From: Balamuthia mandrillaris
Lineage: Eukaryota; Discosea; Longamoebia; Balamuthiidae
Direction of reading: 5' to 3'
Length of the DNA: 64,000 nucleotides
NCBI GenBank assembly: GCA_031835245.1
Contig: JAVKOQ010000063.1
Coordinates: forward strand, 124,001 to 188,000
The number at the start of each line of letters is the position of its first letter. Position 1 is the stretch's first letter. Below, piece after piece: positions 60,298 to 64,000 of this stretch. The translations under genes were made by a program, and so were the position numbers. The notes below the pieces were generated by a model. That model saw nothing but the letters and a program-made list of their open reading frames with translations, did not search any database and was not told the origin of the DNA.

Positions 60298-60906
60298 CTT
60301 TCTTTCTTTCTTTCTTTCTTTCTTCTAAAAGCCGAGTAGCACCTTCCCTACTACCCTCCCACACACTGAGTGTGTTTGGTTAAGAAAAAACGCACCGCAC
60401 CCCACTGCAGCTGGGTAGGGTTTGCACGGTTCAACCCACGTTCTCTCTCTTTGGGGGCAATGATGATGCCAAAAAAAGCAGCCATTAAAAAAAAAACGCG
60501 CAGGCCACGCTGCGCTCTGCTGACGTGTGCCCACCACAGAGAAGACGCACTTTGCCACCAGACCACAGGAGCTTTTTTTTGCCAGCCTTGCGCACCTGCT
60601 CCACGTTGAAAGTGTTATTAAGGAAGAGCCAAAGCGGGGCAGAAGCCTCTTCCGAGTGAGTCTCACGTCCAACTTGACAGGACCTGCTGCTGCTGCTGAC
60701 CCACACCCTCGCCCAACGTATGCCTCCAAGCCATGGAGATTGATGGGAGAGGGGTTTGCATCACGGAGTGAACTGTTTTGGTGTTTATTATCTTTAGTCA
60801 TGATAAAAGTTGTCCTTTCTTTGATGGGCGCTGGCCTTTCTTTGCATCACGATAATGGTGCGGAGAGCGATCAGGGCACCATTACTGCTTGTTGTTGTTT
60901 TTAGTG
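60298..60906. other. Spacer with (TTTC)n tract
   Basis: A TTTC tetranucleotide run at 60299-60325 sits directly upstream of the coiled-coil gene (sense GAAA). Open frames on both strands (for example plus 60527-60904) show no recognisable domain and overlap each other; not annotated. Confidence 0.5.
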
Positions 60907-62568
60907 TTAGGGTTGGTCGTCACGGATGGTATCTAGAATGAGTTGGGCTGTAGGAGTCACCTTTGGAGTGGTGGTGGACACCGACTCTTTCTCCACAGCC
61001 TTGTCCTTGCTCTCAGGCTCCTTTGCTGGGAATGGCGGTGTGGAGGAGTCTTCCTTCTGTTCTGTAGGTTTGGTCTCTTCCTTCACATCGTCATCCTCGT
61101 CCTTTGTTGCTTGGTCTTGCAGGCTGCCTCCCGTCTTCAAGTCAGGTGATTTTGCCTTGTATTCAATTATTTTGTCATAAAGCTCTTCAGCTTGTTCCTT
61201 ACGGCCAACCTGTTGTTGATGTAAGCACAGAAAAAGAAGAGAGAGAAACGAGATTTAGCGCACCCTTAATAGATAGGCAGATGGCTGCCCATTATCGAAG
61301 CTAGAAATGCGAACACCTTTCTCCTGAACTCGTTCACACACCATGGAAGGAAATAGAGGTGCGTTCAAAATCAACTTTAGAATGCCCTCCGTGCGCATCA
61401 CTTTTTTCAACAGATTGCACAGAAGTGAAGGAGGAGATACATGAGTGATGAGACGGGGTTTGGCAAAAACAAAGAGCGTGAGAGTGTTATGAATTACCAA
61501 GACGTGATTGGGTGGATTCTTGCGAAACATTGAGATGAAGTTGACCGACACCCCTTTCTTTCCATGCCTTGCTCGTGTTGTCCAGACCAAAGAGCCTGGC
61601 TCTGACCTAATGCCAGCGAGGCATGGTTCGCCAACGTCAGTAAGTTAAGCTGGTTTGCTATTGTTTGATCGTCATTAACATACCGTGTAAACGTGCCGCT
61701 CGCCTTCTTCTCCTGTGACAACGTCTACGGGTTTTAGTGGTGTAATAGTGCTTGGCTCCGTCTTAAGAGCGAGTGTATCAGTTGAAGTCGAAGAGGAAGC
61801 CTATAAAGGGTGCATGGCCAGTAAGCTAATCAGCAAGATGTTGCTGCAAGAACAAAAGACACGACAGAAAAAACACGGACACGGAAGAGAGAACAAGATC
61901 GAGTGGTCGTAGCGAAAGTTACCGATTTCAGCGGAGCAGCAATGTTTTGCCCAAAAATAGGAGAAGTGGAGCTTCCAGCAAGAGTGGAGGTCAGAGAAAA
62001 GCCTGTAGAAGTCAGCGAAGGACTACTCCCGAAGTTGAAGTTGAACGAAGGAACGGAAGAAGAGGAAGAAGAGGAGGAGCTGGTAAGTGAAGAAAAAGTT
62101 CCAAAAAGGGAAGAGCCAGAGGATGCTGATGTGGAGAAGTTAAAATTGAAGAGAGAGGACGAGGTGGTGGCACCAGCGGAGGAGCTAGAAGAAGAGGAGG
62201 CAGTGGAGAAATCAAAGTTGAAGAGAGGAGCAGTGGCGGGTTTGTCTTTCTTTGATTCTTTGTCCCCAGACTCCGTGGTGTTGGGTTTCCTGAAATTTAT
62301 TGTTAGTGCCCCTCCCGCAAGCAAGACCAACAAACGAAAGAAGAACAAGTCATGGCCGTACATGCGTTTGGAAGTCTGGTCCTGCTCCTCATTTTCGTTG
62401 TCCCCCGTGCTGGGTGCAGCGTCCTCCTGCTCCTTCACGTCCTCTTCAGCTCCCCTCTTTTTCGACGCTGAATAAATAAATGAAAGCACACCACAAACAT
62501 GCTCCGTCAGTTTTTTAAAAAAAACACACTCCCACGCCCCCACCCCACCCCACCCCCCACGTACCCAT
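60907..62568 (-). CDS. Nup50/RanBP3-like FG protein with a Ran-binding domain
   Basis: Nuclear-pore or nucleoplasmic transport cofactor. ATG 62568 gives MASKKRGAEEDVKEQED across the first intron. An in-frame ATG at 62724 would add ~50 basic residues. An acidic N-terminus (GDNENEEQDQTSKR) is followed by LTINFRKP and an FG/FNF region: LFNFDFSTA, LFNFNFSTS, SLFGTF, FNFNFGSSP, PIFGQNI. The Ran-binding domain is split over exons: GEEGERHVYT, ARLFGLDNTSKAWKERGVGQ, LHLNVSQES, then VMRTEGILKLILNAPLFPSM, RISSFDNGQPSAYLLRVGRK and an acidic Lys/Glu-rich tail ending LDTIRDDQP. WKERGxGxL is the typical RanBD strand. It could be Nup50, RanBP3 or a yeast Nup2-like protein; the FNF-type repeats favour Nup50/Nup2. 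Confidence 0.8.
62530..62560 (-). other. G-quadruplex-prone run at the start of the first intron
   Basis: On the minus strand, directly after the gtacgt donor, four or more G-runs of 4-6 bases are separated by single T (GGGGTGGGGTGGGG). Strong quadruplex consensus in the pre-mRNA of the FG protein. Confidence 0.7.
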
Positions 62569-62793
62569 TATTGTTATTTTTTCGTTTGGTTCTTCTCTCG
62601 CTACGCAAACCGTGAACTTCCAATTTCTCTCCTCCCTTCTCTTTCTTTTCTCCTCCTCCCGGAGCGAGCGAAGGGACAATTTTTTTTGGTTTGGGCGGGT
62701 GCTTGGGGGTTCAGTTGCGGACATGATTTCCTTTTTTTGAGGGAAGCTGCTGGAATCGAGGTCACAACGAGAAGGATTTGGTTAATTTGTGGC

Positions 62794-62800
62794 GTCGACA
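62794..62800. promoter_or_regulatory. GTCGACA site between FG protein and importin genes
   Basis: Another GTCGAC core in a head-to-head spacer (62569-63175). The rest of the spacer is T/C-rich with poly-A at about 62920-62935 and no supported gene. Confidence 0.3.
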
Positions 62801-63175
62801 TTTTTCTTTTTTTCCTTCTTTTCTTTTCTCCGCTTCTTTTTTCTTCTTCGTTGTTGTTGTAGTTTGTTGCACTCTTCTTCCCCACCCTTCGGCAACGAGA
62901 GCGGCTCGTTGAAAGCGCAAAAAAAAAAAAAAAAGAACGTGTAGCGGCATTCACGCAACGGCTCTTTCTCCTCCTCTTTTTATTTATTTATCTCGAAAGC
63001 TCTAGCGCTTCGCTTGAACACGCAAGTTTCTTAACAAAAAAAAAAGTATGTAAAAATTATGGTGCACCATTTGATGTTCCCGCTGCTTTTCACGATGACA
63101 CAGCTCCCCTCATTGCATTGACTTACCACTCTTCCATTTTGTTACAAAAAAAAACACAGAAGAAAAAATTAAAAG

Positions 63176-64000
63176 ATGGGTTCCATCGAGGAGTTCGAAA
63201 CGCTGATCACACAGCTTATGTCCCCCGACAACAACTTGCGAGGACAAGCTGAGGCTACGTTCAATAATGCCGTTAAACAAGCTCCGGACCAACTGATCCT
63301 GTCCCTTGTTCAGTTGCTCCGTTCGTCCGGCAACCAACACGTTAGTATTTTACAACAACACTTAGAAACAAAAGCAAAAACAAAAAACGTCCTTCATACT
63401 TTCCGCTAAACCAATCGCAAAATGTGTAGGTTCGTGAGCTTAGTTGCATCTTGTTGCGAAAGACCCTGATCGGGAAGGCGGAGGAGAGCAACAAGCAGGA
63501 GGGCTTCTTCTGGCACAAGCTTTCTGCCACTACCCGCCAGGCCACAATGAACGAGCTCTTGGCTGCCGTTCAACAGGAAGAGCTGCCTTCCGTGAGGAAG
63601 AAGCTGGCCGACGCTATTTCGGAGTTGGCCCTCTTCCTGTCGGCCTACTGCTCTGAGGAGAGCATTCCTATTCAGCAGCAATGGTCCCAGTTGCTGCCCA
63701 CTTTGTTCCAGCTTTCCCGCTCGGAGAACGATAACCACCGCAAGAGCGCTCTGGATATGTTCTCCAAACTGTGCCTTTACCTTGGAGATTCTCTGCGAAC
63801 CAACTTTGATGTGCTGAAGGAAGTGCTCGCTTCTGGCCTCAAGGACCATAGCCTCCAAGTCCGTCTCTCCGCGTTGGGAGCTTCTGTGAGCTTTGTTCAA
63901 CTTTTGGACTCGCCCCAGGAGCGCGATGAGTTCAAGGATTTCATCCCACTGATGTTCGAGGTACTATCTCCTTTTTTTTTGTTGCTTCGTTTGCCATTCG
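63176..64000 (+). CDS. Importin-5-like karyopherin beta, 5' part (right edge)
   Basis: HEAT-repeat nuclear import receptor, cut by the window end. ATG 63176: MGSIEEFETLITQLMSPDNN, LRGQAEATFNNAVKQAPDQL (importin N-terminal region), an intron with gt at about 63340, then VRELSCILLRKTLIGKAEE, SVRKKLADAISELALFLS, PTLFQLSRSENDNHRKSAL, HSLQVRLSALGASVSFVQLL and DFIPLMFE before another donor (gtactatc) near 63961. LMSPDNxxRxQAE and the S-x-RKK-x-(C/A)-D-x-x-(A/S)ELA stretch match importin-5/RanBP5/Kap121, from memory. Head to head with a Ran-binding FG protein. Confidence 0.88.

Noticed and set aside
60527-60904. 125-codon plus-strand frame in the spacer
   Set aside because: No domain or splice support, and an equally long frame lies on the other strand.

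Overview
This is a window of a compact, intron-rich eukaryotic nuclear genome. I read 23 to 25 protein genes, most of them split by short introns (about 50-150 bp, GT...AG) and packed 100-800 bp apart on both strands. The gene set suggests a free-living amoebozoan: a Roco (LRR-ROC-COR-kinase-WD40) protein, a Raf/DRK-like TKL kinase, an ARC5/DRP5-type dynamin, ATG13, a class I histone deacetylase and an amino-acid biosynthetic fusion enzyme. A Balamuthia- or Acanthamoeba-like discosean would be my first guess, but this is from memory of gene families and was not searched. I see no prokaryotic operon, CRISPR, transposase, rRNA or convincing tRNA.

Layout. 1-6 kb: 3'-truncated TKL kinase (-), then an ARC5/DRP5-like dynamin (-). 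6-8.7 kb: a 103-residue ubiquitin-like protein ending in a CaaX motif (-) and an unrecognised small gene (-). 8.7-17.2 kb, all +: Ser-rich single C2H2 zinc-finger protein, calmodulin-like EF-hand protein, bifunctional aspartokinase-homoserine dehydrogenase, mitofilin/Mic60. 17.3-21.4 kb: ATG13 (-), an unresolved stretch, RMI2-like OB-fold protein (+). 21.5-29.3 kb: a very large Roco protein (-) with SAM-like N-terminus, seven WD40 repeats, a C-terminal RA/ubiquitin-fold domain and a kinase domain lacking catalytic residues. 29.7-34.1 kb: Siw14/PFA-DSP phosphatase (+) convergent with SLY1 (-). 34.4-44.0 kb: ASCC3 helicase (-) and RPD3-type HDAC (-). 44.2-48.7 kb: unknown helical gene (+), SAR1 (-), TTC4 (+). 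48.7-58.5 kb: MMTAG2-like protein (-), a ~6-kb LRR protein (+), nine-finger TFIIIA (-). 59.3-64 kb: Ser/Thr-rich coiled-coil protein (-), Nup50/RanBP3-like FG protein with a Ran-binding domain (-), and the 5' part of an importin-5-like gene (+, cut by the right edge).

Functions cluster loosely: ER-Golgi traffic (SAR1, SLY1), translation quality control and proteostasis (ASCC3, TTC4), nuclear transport through Ran (Nup50-like and importin-5, head to head), autophagy (ATG13), mitochondrial architecture (Mic60), genome stability (RMI2) and threonine/methionine-branch amino-acid synthesis. These are mostly housekeeping genes and I see no single pathway cluster.

Non-coding structure is striking. 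Long pyrimidine-rich microsatellites and hexanucleotide arrays sit inside introns and are mostly oriented so that the transcribed sense strand is pyrimidine-rich. Several intergenic regions carry palindromes centred on GTCGAC, with four copies in about 80 bp between the divergent Roco and phosphatase genes.
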